Shown piece by piece: positions 1 through 7,481 of a stretch of DNA of 16,355 nucleotides; the first letter of the stretch is position 1, and every line of letters starts with the position of its first letter. The position numbers and the translations under genes are program-made. The notes under the pieces were generated by a model. It ran no database searches, was not told where the DNA came from, and saw only the letters and a program-made list of their open reading frames with translations. The stretch is from Zoogloea sp044344315. GTDB lineage: Bacteria > Pseudomonadota > Gammaproteobacteria > Burkholderiales > Rhodocyclaceae. Location of the stretch: contig NZ_JBIJDC010000106.1 of the NCBI RefSeq assembly GCF_044344315.1, forward strand, positions 1 to 16,355. Reading direction: 5' to 3'.

Positions 1-1952
1 ACGATCACCGCCAGATACACCAGGCCCAGCATCTCCACGTTGGCCTTTTTCACCACGATGTTGGTGGCGGCCTCGATGCCGGCGTTGCCGGCGGCGTTGA
101 GGATGCGCAGCTCATCGCTGCCGCGGCGGGCGGCGAAGCCTTCCACCACCTTCACCACGCTGTCCAGGGTGTCGGCCTTGTGGTCCTTGAGGTAGGCATA
201 CACCGTGAGCAGGTCGCAGTTCTGGTTGAACATCTCCCGCGGGGCGCGGGTGATGATGGCGTTGAGGTTGTCCTGGGAGCGGGGAATCTCGTACCACTTG
301 AGACTGCCCTCGTTCATGCCGGCGTTGGCCACCTTGGCCAGACCGGCCAGGGAGCTGGTGGCTTCCACGCCCGGGAGCTGCTGCAGCTCGCGCTCCAGGG
401 CATCGACGGTGGTGAGGGTGTTGTAGTGGGCGCAGGCGTACTGGGGGGTCTTCACCATCACGATGTAGACATCGCTGCTGGCGGCGTAGTTGGCGACGAT
501 GTAGGCGTTGTCCCGGTTGTAGCGGGAGTCGGGGCGCAGCTCGGGGGCGCCGGGGTCGGTGTCGCCGATCTTGAGCTGGAAGCTCACCACCAGGCCGGCG
601 ATGCCCATGGCCGTACCGACCGCCACCGCAATGCTGGCCCACTTGCGCTGGGTGAACAGATCCAGGAAGGCCCAGAAGGGATGCTTGCCGTGGCCGACGT
701 CACCCGCCTCGGCGATCTCGTCGCGCAGGCTGCGCTGGGCCGCCACGGGGCTGACCCCGGTGTAGGACAGCAGGATGGGCAGCAGCACCAGGTTGGTGAA
801 GATCAGCACGGCCACGCCGATGCTGGCGGTGACGGCCAGATCCTGGATCACCTGGATGTCGATCACCATCAGCACCGCGAAGCCCACCGCGTCGGCCAGC
901 AGCGCCGTCATGCCGGCCAGGAAAAGGCGGCGGAAGGTGTAGCGCGCCGCCACCAGCTTGTGGGTGCCACGCCCGATGTCCTGCATGATGCCGTTCATCT
1001 TCTGGGCGCCGTGGCTCATGCCGATGGCGAAGACCAGGAAGGGCACCAGCACCGAGTAGGGATCGAGCTCGTAGCCCAGCGTCGGCAACAGGCCAAGCAG
1101 CCACAGCACGGCGATCATCGAGCACAGCACCACCAGCAGCGTGCTGCGCCAGCAGCGGGTGTACCAGAACAGCACCGCCGTGCAGATGGCGATGGCGGCG
1201 GCGAAGAACAGCAGCACCTGCTGCAGGCCTTCGATCAGGTCGCCCACCACCTTGGCGAAGCCGGTGACGTGGATGGCGATCTTGTCGGACTCGTATTTGG
1301 TGCGCAGGGCTTCGATGCGTTGCGAGAGCTCGTGGTAATCGATGCGCGCACCGGTTTCGGCCACCTTGTCCTGCAGCGGCACCAGCACGATGCTGGACTT
1401 GTAGTTGGCGGCGACCAGCTGGCCGATCTCGCCGGAGCGCTCCACGTTGAGGCGCACCTGGGCCAGGCTTTCCGGAGAACCGTCGTAGTCGTCGGGCACC
1501 ACCGGGCCCCCGTCGAGGCCTTCCTCGGTCACGCCGGTCCAGCGCACCGAGGGCGTCCACAAGGACTTCATGTAGGGACGGTCGACGCCGGGGTACAGGA
1601 ACAGCTCGTCGGAGATCTTCTTCACCGTGTCGAGGTAGTCCGGGTCGAAGATGTCACCGTTCTTGGCTTCGATGGCGATGCGCAGGCTGTTGCCCATGCC
1701 GGCCAGCTGGCCGCGGTTTTCGAGGAAGTTGACGATGTACGGGTGCTTCGTCGGGATCATCTTCTCGAAGGCGGCGTTCAGCGACAGACCGAGGGCCTTG
1801 TAGCCGAGCACTGCGCTGATCAGCGCGCACAGCACGACGATGACCAGCCGGTTGTTGAACAGCAGGCGCTCGGGGAGCGTGCCGGAGCGGGTGTCAAAAT
1901 CCGCTATGTCGCGGATCACCACGCCGTCGGGAATGTCGTGAGCGTGGCTCAT
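1..1952 (-). CDS. RND/MMPL-superfamily transporter, partial (3' end outside window)
   Basis: Inner-membrane, proton-driven exporter of the RND/MMPL type. The frame is open from the ATG at 1952 to position 1, about 650 residues, so the C-terminal part is missing. Visible are a cytoplasmic N-terminus, TM1 at about residues 30-50, a large periplasmic loop, then a TM cluster from about residue 220. That cluster includes the stretch GYELDPYSVLVPFLVFAIG followed by MSHGAQ. A second periplasmic loop begins near KIGDTDPGAPELRPDSRYN, typical of MMPL-like proteins found with YCF48/BNR, DUF1329 and DUF1302 genes. The start codon overlaps the stop of the upstream BNR gene (ATGA), which indicates translational coupling. 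The substrate is not evident; the neighbours suggest a lipid or other hydrophobic compound moved across the envelope (inference). Confidence 0.88.
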   Translation of the reverse strand, partial: MSHAHDIPDGVVIRDIADFDTRSGTLPERLLFNNRLVIVVLCALISAVLGYKALGLSLNAAFEKMIPTKHPYIVNFLENRGQLAGMGNSLRIAIEAKNGDIFDPDYLDTVKKISDELFLYPGVDRPYMKSLWTPSVRWTGVTEEGLDGGPVVPDDYDGSPESLAQVRLNVERSGEIGQLVAANYKSSIVLVPLQDKVAETGARIDYHELSQRIEALRTKYESDKIAIHVTGFAKVVGDLIEGLQQVLLFFAAAIAICTAVLFWYTRCWRSTLLVVLCSMIAVLWLLGLLPTLGYELDPYSVLVPFLVFAIGMSHGAQKMNGIMQDIGRGTHKLVAARYTFRRLFLAGMTALLADAVGFAVLMVIDIQVIQDLAVTASIGVAVLIFTNLVLLPILLSYTGVSPVAAQRSLRDEIAEAGDVGHGKHPFWAFLDLFTQRKWASIAVAVGTAMGIAGLVVSFQLKIGDTDPGAPELRPDSRYNRDNAYIVANYAASSDVYIVMVKTPQYACAHYNTLTTVDALERELQQLPGVEATSSLAGLAKVANAGMNEGSLKWYEIPRSQDNLNAIITRAPREMFNQNCDLLTVYAYLKDHKADTLDSVVKVVEGFAARRGSDELRILNAAGNAGIEAATNIVVKKANVEMLGLVYLAVI

Positions 1953-3067
1953 TGCTTGGCTTCCGCGGTGAGGGTTGCGGGCTCGACGCGGCTCGCGCCG
2001 CGGGCTCCGGAGACAATCAGCGCGCCATCGGCGGCCTGCACCATGCCGGTCAGGCCGGTGGGCAGCGCGGTGGCGAGGGGGGCGAAACGGGTGGCGGCGG
2101 CATCACCGCGCAGCAGGCGGCCACTCTCGTCGGCAAGCAGCAGGCTACCGTCGGCCAGGCGCAGGCCGGCGCTGAGGGTCACCGGCTGGGCCAGCTCGAT
2201 GCGGTTCCAGCTGGCGCCAGCATCGGCGCTGCGCCACACGTTGCCGCGCAGGCCGTAGGCCAGCAGCGCACCATCGGCCACTTCGAGGGCGCCGAAGAAG
2301 GTGCCGGCATAAGGTGTGGTGAGGCGCTGGAAGCTGGCGCCGCCGTCGGTGGAGCGGATCAGGGTGCCCTGCTCGCCGGCCAGCAGCAGGCGGCCATCAG
2401 TCTCGCCCACGGCGTAGAGGTGCTTGCCGCCGGAGTTGGGGATGCGCCCCATCAGCGATTGCCAGGTTTTGCCACCATCCGTGGTGGCCAGGGCCAGCCC
2501 ATAGGCGCCCACCACCCAGCCCCGCTTGGCGTCGGCAAAATGCAGGCCCAGGAAGGGCTTGTCGGGCCCGTCCTGCACCAGGGCCTCGGCCTCGCGCTGG
2601 TGCTTGAGCGCAGCGGGGTCACCGCTGGCGGCCGCGGTCCGGGCAGCCTCGGCGATCAGGGCGGCGGCCTTGACGCCGTCGAGCTGCACCTGCCAGGTGT
2701 CGCCGGCGTCGGCGCTGTGCAGCACCACGCCGCTGTGGCCCACGGCCCAGCCCAGGCTGTCGGACACGAAGCGGACCTGGGTGAGGGCCACACTGACCGG
2801 CACCTGCCTGGCCTGCCGCCAGCTGCGGCCGTCGTCATCGGAGAGCAGCACCAGGCCACGCTCGCCCACCGACACCAGGCGCTTGCCGGCCCGGGCCACC
2901 GAGAGCTGCAGGGAAGTAGCCGCGCGCACATTGGCCTGGGCCGGCTGGGCCAGCAGATCGGGCACGGCACGGTTGGCGTCGCCGACTGCAGCGATGGCCG
3001 TGGCCACCGCCACAGCGGCACAGGAGAGGGTCGCGGCGAGGCGGCGACCGGAGAGAAGGGCTTGCAT
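1949..3067 (-). CDS. YCF48-like BNR-repeat exported protein
   Basis: 372-residue predicted beta-propeller related to the YCF48/PSII assembly-factor family, which in non-phototrophs is often found beside MMPL-type RND transporters. An N-terminal hydrophobic segment (about residues 10-28) looks like a signal peptide or anchor, so it probably sits in the periplasm. Five Asp-box/BNR motifs are visible: SDDDGRSW (76-83), SADAGDTW (118-125), TTDGGKTW (195-202), STDGGASF (239-246) and SADAGASW (280-287). Some are preceded by the YCF48-like GWAVG or GWVVG. A charged insertion at about 140-170 interrupts the propeller. The ribosome-binding site is weak (AGGT upstream of the ATG). The gene ends in an ATGA overlap with the RND gene, so the two products probably act together. 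The biochemical role is unknown. Confidence 0.85.
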   Translation of the reverse strand: MQALLSGRRLAATLSCAAVAVATAIAAVGDANRAVPDLLAQPAQANVRAATSLQLSVARAGKRLVSVGERGLVLLSDDDGRSWRQARQVPVSVALTQVRFVSDSLGWAVGHSGVVLHSADAGDTWQVQLDGVKAAALIAEAARTAAASGDPAALKHQREAEALVQDGPDKPFLGLHFADAKRGWVVGAYGLALATTDGGKTWQSLMGRIPNSGGKHLYAVGETDGRLLLAGEQGTLIRSTDGGASFQRLTTPYAGTFFGALEVADGALLAYGLRGNVWRSADAGASWNRIELAQPVTLSAGLRLADGSLLLADESGRLLRGDAAATRFAPLATALPTGLTGMVQAADGALIVSGARGASRVEPATLTAEAKQ

Positions 3068-3133
3068 CGTCGAATACCTGAATCCGGGCTACCGAAAAGA
3101 AGAACTCGACGCGTGCCAGGAAATCGTAGCGAG

Positions 3134-3205
3134 CGGTTCGAGTTCGTTTCGAGAAGCGCAGCCGTACATGGGTACGGCGAGCATCGCAGGAGCGAAATCG
3201 AGCCG
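3134..3205. repeat. Large imperfect palindrome, REP-like
   Basis: Two 34-nt arms (3134-3167 and 3172-3205) flank the loop ATGG. The innermost 7 bp pair perfectly (GCCGTAC/GTACGGC). The outer ends also pair (CGGTTCGAGTTCG against CGAAATCGAGCCG, with G-U pairs in RNA), leaving an unpaired middle. By hand count 21 of 34 positions are complementary. It fills most of the 161-bp gap between DUF1329 and the BNR gene. The position and shape suit a repetitive extragenic palindrome or an mRNA processing or stability hairpin. Copy number in the genome cannot be seen here. Confidence 0.6.
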
Positions 3206-3228
3206 CGCAGTAGATTTATTGGCGCGCG

Positions 3229-4581
3229 TCAGCGTGCGGCTTCGGCGGCAACGGCGTCGCCGGTGAAGTAGGTTTCCTTCTTGCGCGGCACGATCTTGAA
3301 GTCCTCGTCGTTAAGTGCCTGGATGACGCTCATCGTGTTGGCCTGCAGGTTGAACACCGTAGAGGTTTTCATCATCGTGCCCGGCAGCGAAGGCACCACG
3401 AAAGGCGTGACCTGGGTGGTGCGCCACAGCTTGCCTTCGGCGTCGAAGCCATCCACCAGACTGATCAGCCAGGTGTCTTCGTCCAGGTAGTACTTGCGCT
3501 TGGGCACGGCGTGACGCTTGCCGGCTGCCACGTTGGCTTCGACGACCCACACGCGGTGCTTTTCCCAGCGCACCACGTCCGGGTTGAGGTGATGCTTGCC
3601 GATGGCGTCGTCCAGCTTGGCACCGATGAAACCGTTGTTGTTGTACGGAATCAGCATTTCCTTCTTGCCGATGAGCTTCCACTGGAAGCGGTCGAGGGCA
3701 CCGAAGAAGCCCTGCACTTCGTCGAAGTAGTTGGCACCGGAAGCCACGAAGTCAGGCGTGTCGTAGGACACCGTCGGCGCACGCCGCACGCGGCGCTGAC
3801 CGACCAGGTATTGCCAGGCCTGGCGCGATTGCTTCATGTCGATGCTGTCGCGGATGACCAGCGATTCGCCGGCCTTGAAGGGCGGCTCCAGGGTGTTGAA
3901 GCGCAGGATGGCGTATTCGCCGGACCAGCTTTCGGGGGTCGCGTCCTTGTAGTACTGGGGGTACTGGAAGGCGATCTCGTTGCGGGTGGCCAGGGTCTTG
4001 CTGCCATCCGCGTTGCCGACGATGTTCTTGAAACGGTACTCGATGGACTCGGCCTCAAGCCGCATCAGGTAGTTCCACATCACCTCGACGCCTTCCTTGG
4101 GGATGGGGAAGGGGGTGCCACCGATACAGCCCTCAAGGGAGTAGCCGCCGTCCTTGGTCTTGCAGCGGGTGGCGTTCTTGTAGACGTTGTCATACACCTC
4201 CTGGGGGGCCGCAGCGGTGCGGTGGGAGGGGTACACGTCGAGGCGGAAGCTGTCCGGGTACTTGGCCAGCAGGGCCTTGCTGCCGTCCGACAGCAGGTCG
4301 GCGTACTGGGCGGCGTTCTTGGCAGTGATCTGGTAGAGGGGCTTCTCGTCGGCAAAGATCTGGGTGGGGATGACGCCCAGCTTCTTGCCCAGCAGGGCCT
4401 TGGTGATGCCGCCGTTCCAGGCCGGGATGCTGCCGTCCTTGTTGGCGGCCTTTTCGCCGCCGAGGGGCGTCAGGGTGGTCTTGAGCTTGGCAGCCTCGTC
4501 AGCCGTCACTGCGGCATGGGCAACCTGGCCGCCTGCCAGCGCGGCCATCAGGGCAGCGGCGATGATCGTCGTCTTGGTCAT
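3229..4581 (-). CDS. DUF1329 periplasmic protein (LolB-like fold family)
   Basis: 450-residue exported protein of the DUF1329 family (PF07044), whose members are thought to have a LolA/LolB-like lipid-binding fold. A signal peptide is clear (MTKTTIIAAALMAALAGGQ then VAHA/AVTADE, cleavage near residue 23). The mature N-terminus has the family hallmark of a GG-rich stretch followed by DGSIPAWNGGI (about 49-59). The length is normal for the family. A good ribosome-binding site (GGAGA, about 6 nt from the ATG) supports this start. It lies 28 bp downstream of the DUF1302 barrel gene, with which it is commonly paired. It may act as a periplasmic carrier of hydrophobic ligand between the RND pump and the barrel; this is inference. 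The stop codon is followed at once by the palindrome at 3134-3205. Confidence 0.9.
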   Translation of the reverse strand: MTKTTIIAAALMAALAGGQVAHAAVTADEAAKLKTTLTPLGGEKAANKDGSIPAWNGGITKALLGKKLGVIPTQIFADEKPLYQITAKNAAQYADLLSDGSKALLAKYPDSFRLDVYPSHRTAAAPQEVYDNVYKNATRCKTKDGGYSLEGCIGGTPFPIPKEGVEVMWNYLMRLEAESIEYRFKNIVGNADGSKTLATRNEIAFQYPQYYKDATPESWSGEYAILRFNTLEPPFKAGESLVIRDSIDMKQSRQAWQYLVGQRRVRRAPTVSYDTPDFVASGANYFDEVQGFFGALDRFQWKLIGKKEMLIPYNNNGFIGAKLDDAIGKHHLNPDVVRWEKHRVWVVEANVAAGKRHAVPKRKYYLDEDTWLISLVDGFDAEGKLWRTTQVTPFVVPSLPGTMMKTSTVFNLQANTMSVIQALNDEDFKIVPRKKETYFTGDAVAAEAAR

Positions 4582-4609
4582 GAGAGTCTCCGGAATGTCT
4601 TTGTTCGAA

Positions 4610-6301
4610 TCAGAAAGTGCGCTGGACCGACAGGGACACGAAGTCGCGGTCGCCGTGGAAGTTCTGGTAGGACAGCTCGGGCACGGCCGTGCCGTAGCGC
4701 ACCACCGAACCTGCCGAACCGAAGTAGTGGGTGTAGTTGAGGCCGGCCTGCCAGGTCTTCTGGTAGTCCGCCTTCACGCCCAGGCTGAAGTTGCCACCCT
4801 GCTCCGCCGGAAACAGCGCACCGTTCACCGAGGAGCGCCCGCTGATGCCGTAGGAGAGGCCGATGGGCACCTGCAGATCGACGCCGGGCAGCACCTGGAA
4901 GTACTCGGGCTGGAAGATGAACTGCAAGGCGCTGGCGTCCTTGGTGGCCAGGGGGTCGAGCTGGTTGGCGTTGTCGCTGACGGACAGGCGGCGGTTGTAG
5001 GCAAACTCGCCCAGGAAGGAGGCACCGTCCCACAGGGCGCTGGCGCCCAGCACGCTGATGGCCGACACGTTGAGGTGCAGCGTCTTGCCCACCGGGAAGG
5101 CCGCACGACTCTTGCCGTTGGAGTCGGCGCCGGTGATCACGGCGTTGCCGGAGGCCACCAGGGGCATGTTGTCGCGGAATGACAGCTCGGCGGCCACGTT
5201 GGTCTCGCCCACCAGGGTGCTGACGCTGGCGCCCACGGTGCGGATGTTCTCGGCGTATACCATCACGTAGTCGCCCACGCTGCCGGCCTGCACGTTCACG
5301 CCGGGGCGGGCGTAGAACTGGGGCATCTTGTCGTGGAACTGGGCGGCGTAGAAGCCGTACTCGGTGTCGCCGGACTTGAGCTTGACCTGGAAGCCCCCCT
5401 GGCCGGAGTTGCGCGGCTCGATGTCGCGCCCACGAAAGACCACCGCGCCCGGGCCGAGGATCAGGGATTCACCGCCCACATCCACGAAGTCGGCAAAGCT
5501 GAATTAGCTGCCCGCCGCCGGCAGACGCGACTTGCGCCATTCCAGCTGATAGTAGGCGCCCACCGACAGGGTCGGGCTGATCTGAACCTGGGTGGACACC
5601 TGCCCCACCGGACGGGCGATCTCCTTGAACTGGGAGTTGGGCACCGACAGGGCCTTGACCAGATCCAGAGGCGTCTGGGCGCCAGCGATGCCGTTGTTGC
5701 CGAAGAACAGGCTCTCGCCGTAGAGCTGGGTGAAGCGGCCGCCCTTGACGTTGACGTTGAGATCACCGGGGGTGAGGTTGGCGTAGCCGAAGACGTCCAT
5801 CAGCTCGGCCTTGCGGCCATGCAGCTGCTCGGTGCCCTTGGTGAATTCACCGGCCGGCACCGAACGGGTATTGACCAGCGCGCCACCCAGGGCGCCCCGG
5901 TTGTCGTTGCCGCGGTTATAGACGTCGTCGTACCAGGCGGCGCCGCTGACGCGGAAGCCGAATTCCTTGCGATAGCGGAATTCGAATTCGGAGAGCAGGT
6001 CGAGGCGATTGGAGATCAGGCCCTTGCCGAAATTCTGGTCGCCATCGTTGGTGTTGGCCTGGGGGCCGATGGAGTTGTCGGCGACCTTGGGGTCGACGCT
6101 GCGCACACGAAAGGCATTGCTGTACTTGACGGTGTTGTCCCAGGACATGCTCACGTCCGGGTTGCCCGAGTCGATCTGGAATGCGGCGGCAGCGCCGCTC
6201 GCCAGCACCGCCACCGCGGCGGCAATGGCGGTCACGGCGACCGGCGCGGGGCGCTGGCTGGCACGGCAGGGCGCAGCTTGTCCGCAGAAACGCTTGTTCA
6301 T
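4610..6301 (-). pseudogene. DUF1302 outer-membrane protein gene interrupted by an in-frame TAA
   Basis: Probable outer-membrane beta-barrel of the DUF1302 family (PF06980). The gene starts at the ATG at 6301 behind a very strong ribosome-binding site (GAGGAGGAAGAC). The signal peptide ends about residue 40 (...LASGAAAA, then FQIDSGNPDVSMSWDNTVKY, typical for the family). The frame would give 563 residues ending in ...SLSVQRTF, the terminal Phe expected of a barrel. A TAA at 5504-5506 (codon 266) lies between ...RLPAAGS and FSFADFVDVGGE. The reading frame is identical on both sides and protein-like throughout, so the lesion is one substitution, most simply TAC (Tyr) to TAA. It could be a true recent nonsense mutation, a sequencing error or a readthrough site. 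First gene of the operon; the downstream genes look intact. Confidence 0.85.
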
Positions 6302-6388
6302 GTCTTCCTCCTCTTGCGTGTGTGTCTTGCGTCTTGTTACCCGTCTGGCGAGGGCCTTGCGCCTGGAGCGCAGCGGGTTGAAGCGCAA

Positions 6389-6416
6389 GTTATCGACTCG
6401 GAGGATTACCGTCCAA
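6389..6416 (-). promoter_or_regulatory. Candidate -35/-10 promoter of the DUF1302 operon
   Basis: On the minus strand TTGGAC (complement of 6411-6416) and GATAAC (complement of 6389-6394) are separated by 16 bp. This predicts a start near 6382. The -35 box abuts the ATAC half-site at 6416-6419, and the full LysR dyad is centred about 63 bp upstream of the predicted start, the usual geometry for LysR-type activation. Prediction by eye only. Confidence 0.4.
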
Positions 6417-6452
6417 TACCATTATTTCCCCCACTCAATACCTCCAGGGTAT
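6416..6452. promoter_or_regulatory. LysR-type operator: ATAC-N7-GTAT dyad plus upstream half-site
   Basis: 6438-6452 reads ATACCTCCAGGGTAT, a perfect ATAC-N7-GTAT dyad that also fits the general LysR box T-N11-A. This is the consensus known for BenM/CatM-type regulators. A second ATAC (6416-6419) with a degenerate partner lies exactly 22 bp away, about two helical turns. That matches the arrangement of a high-affinity recognition site plus a weaker activation site. The region separates the divergent lysR-type gene and the DUF1302 operon. Confidence 0.65.
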
Positions 6453-6495
6453 GATCAACCCCAGCGCCAGCCGGCGCATGTACCCGGAGATTCCA

Positions 6496-7407
6496 ATGGA
6501 CTTGCGCCACCTGCGCTATTTCGTTGCCGTGGCGGAGGAAGAGAACATCGGCCGCGCTGCTGCGCGCCTGCACATCTCCCAGCCCCCCCTGACCCGCCAG
6601 ATCCAGCAGCTGGAGGAGGAGCTGGGTGTCACCCTGTTCATCCGCACCCCGCGGGGCATGGAGCTGACCCAGGCGGGCGAGCTTTTCCTGGAGGAGGCGC
6701 GCAACATCCGCGCCCTGGTTGAGCAGGCCACCGAGCGCACCCAGCGGGCCGGTCAGGGCAAGCTCGGGCGGCTTGACGTGGGCATTTTCGGGTCAGCCAT
6801 CCTGGATGCGATCCCCAAGCTGCTGCTGGCCTTTCGCAACCGCTACCCGGACGTGAAGGTGGTGCTGCACACCCTGACCAAGGGCGAGCAGATCGAGGCC
6901 CTGCGCCAGCGCCGCATCACCGTCGGCTTCAACCGCATGCTCGCCCCGCTGGACGACATCGGCGTAGTCCAGGTGACCACAGAAGGCCTGCTGCTGGCCA
7001 TCCAGGCCGACGACCCGCTGGCCCGCCAGCCGGTGATCCGCTTTGCCGAGCTGCAGCATCATCCGCTGATCCTCTTCCCCACCGGCGCCCGCCCGAGCTT
7101 CATCGACAAGGTGATCGGCCTGTGCAGCACCGCTGGCTTCCAGCCGACGATCTCCCAGGAGGTGGGCGACGCGGTGACCGGCGTGGGCCTGGTGGCGAGC
7201 GGCTTCGGGGTCTGCATGGTGCCCGACTCGGCCACCACGCTGCAGTTTCCCGGCGTGGTGTACCGGACCCTCACCGACACGCCCCCGAACTTCTTCGTGG
7301 ACCTGAGCTGCATCTATCGCAAGGACGACCAGTCGCCCCTGCTCGGCGCCTTCCTCGAGACCGTCGAGGAGTTCAAGAAGACCAGCCCGGCGCCATTGCG
7401 GGTCTAG
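6496..7407 (+). CDS. LysR-type transcriptional regulator (BenM/CatM-like group)
   Basis: 303-residue LysR-type regulator. The N-terminal winged helix-turn-helix is classic: MDLRHLRYFVAVAEEENIGR, then AAARLHISQPPLTRQIQQLE (about residues 1-60), followed by the effector-binding domain (about 90-300). I chose the ATG at 6496 because MDLRHLRYFVAVAEE is the family start and GGAG lies about 8 nt upstream. The in-frame ATG at 6451 would add 15 atypical residues and overlap the operator. The gene is divergent from the DUF1302-DUF1329-BNR-RND operon, with a BenM-type dyad between them, so it most likely controls that operon in response to a small molecule, often an aromatic or its metabolite in this group. 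The actual inducer is unknown. Confidence 0.92.
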   Translation: MDLRHLRYFVAVAEEENIGRAAARLHISQPPLTRQIQQLEEELGVTLFIRTPRGMELTQAGELFLEEARNIRALVEQATERTQRAGQGKLGRLDVGIFGSAILDAIPKLLLAFRNRYPDVKVVLHTLTKGEQIEALRQRRITVGFNRMLAPLDDIGVVQVTTEGLLLAIQADDPLARQPVIRFAELQHHPLILFPTGARPSFIDKVIGLCSTAGFQPTISQEVGDAVTGVGLVASGFGVCMVPDSATTLQFPGVVYRTLTDTPPNFFVDLSCIYRKDDQSPLLGAFLETVEEFKKTSPAPLRV

Positions 7408-7417
7408 GGGGCCACGC

Positions 7418-7457
7418 AAAAAAAACAGCGCTGCCGGCCGTGAGGCCAGCAGCGCTG
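7418..7457 (-). terminator. Strong intrinsic terminator of the encapsulin operon
   Basis: Read on the minus strand: CAGCGCTG, an inner GGCC/GGCC pairing region with a small asymmetry, then CAGCGCTG, followed directly by eight T (the A run at 7418-7425). It lies 24 bp past the desulfurase stop and between two convergent genes. The U-tract serves the minus-strand transcript; the hairpin may also act weakly on the lysR-type transcript. Confidence 0.9.
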
Positions 7458-7481
7458 CGGGTGGTGCCGGAAGTGCCTGCT

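Noticed and set aside
180..2258. A 692-codon open frame on the plus strand
   Set aside because: It is antisense to the RND and BNR genes, low in complexity (Gly/His/Gln/Val-rich), without domain motifs. It is a high-GC shadow of the real minus-strand frames.
4610..5485. Separate gene for the C-terminal half of DUF1302, starting at GTG 5485
   Set aside because: No ribosome-binding site or signal peptide; it is in frame with the upstream half and continues the same family alignment, so it is the tail of an interrupted gene.
6451..6495. Upstream ATG as start of the LysR-type gene
   Set aside because: It adds 15 residues not typical of the family, overlaps the operator, and lacks a ribosome-binding site, whereas the ATG at 6496 has GGAG and the family N-terminus.
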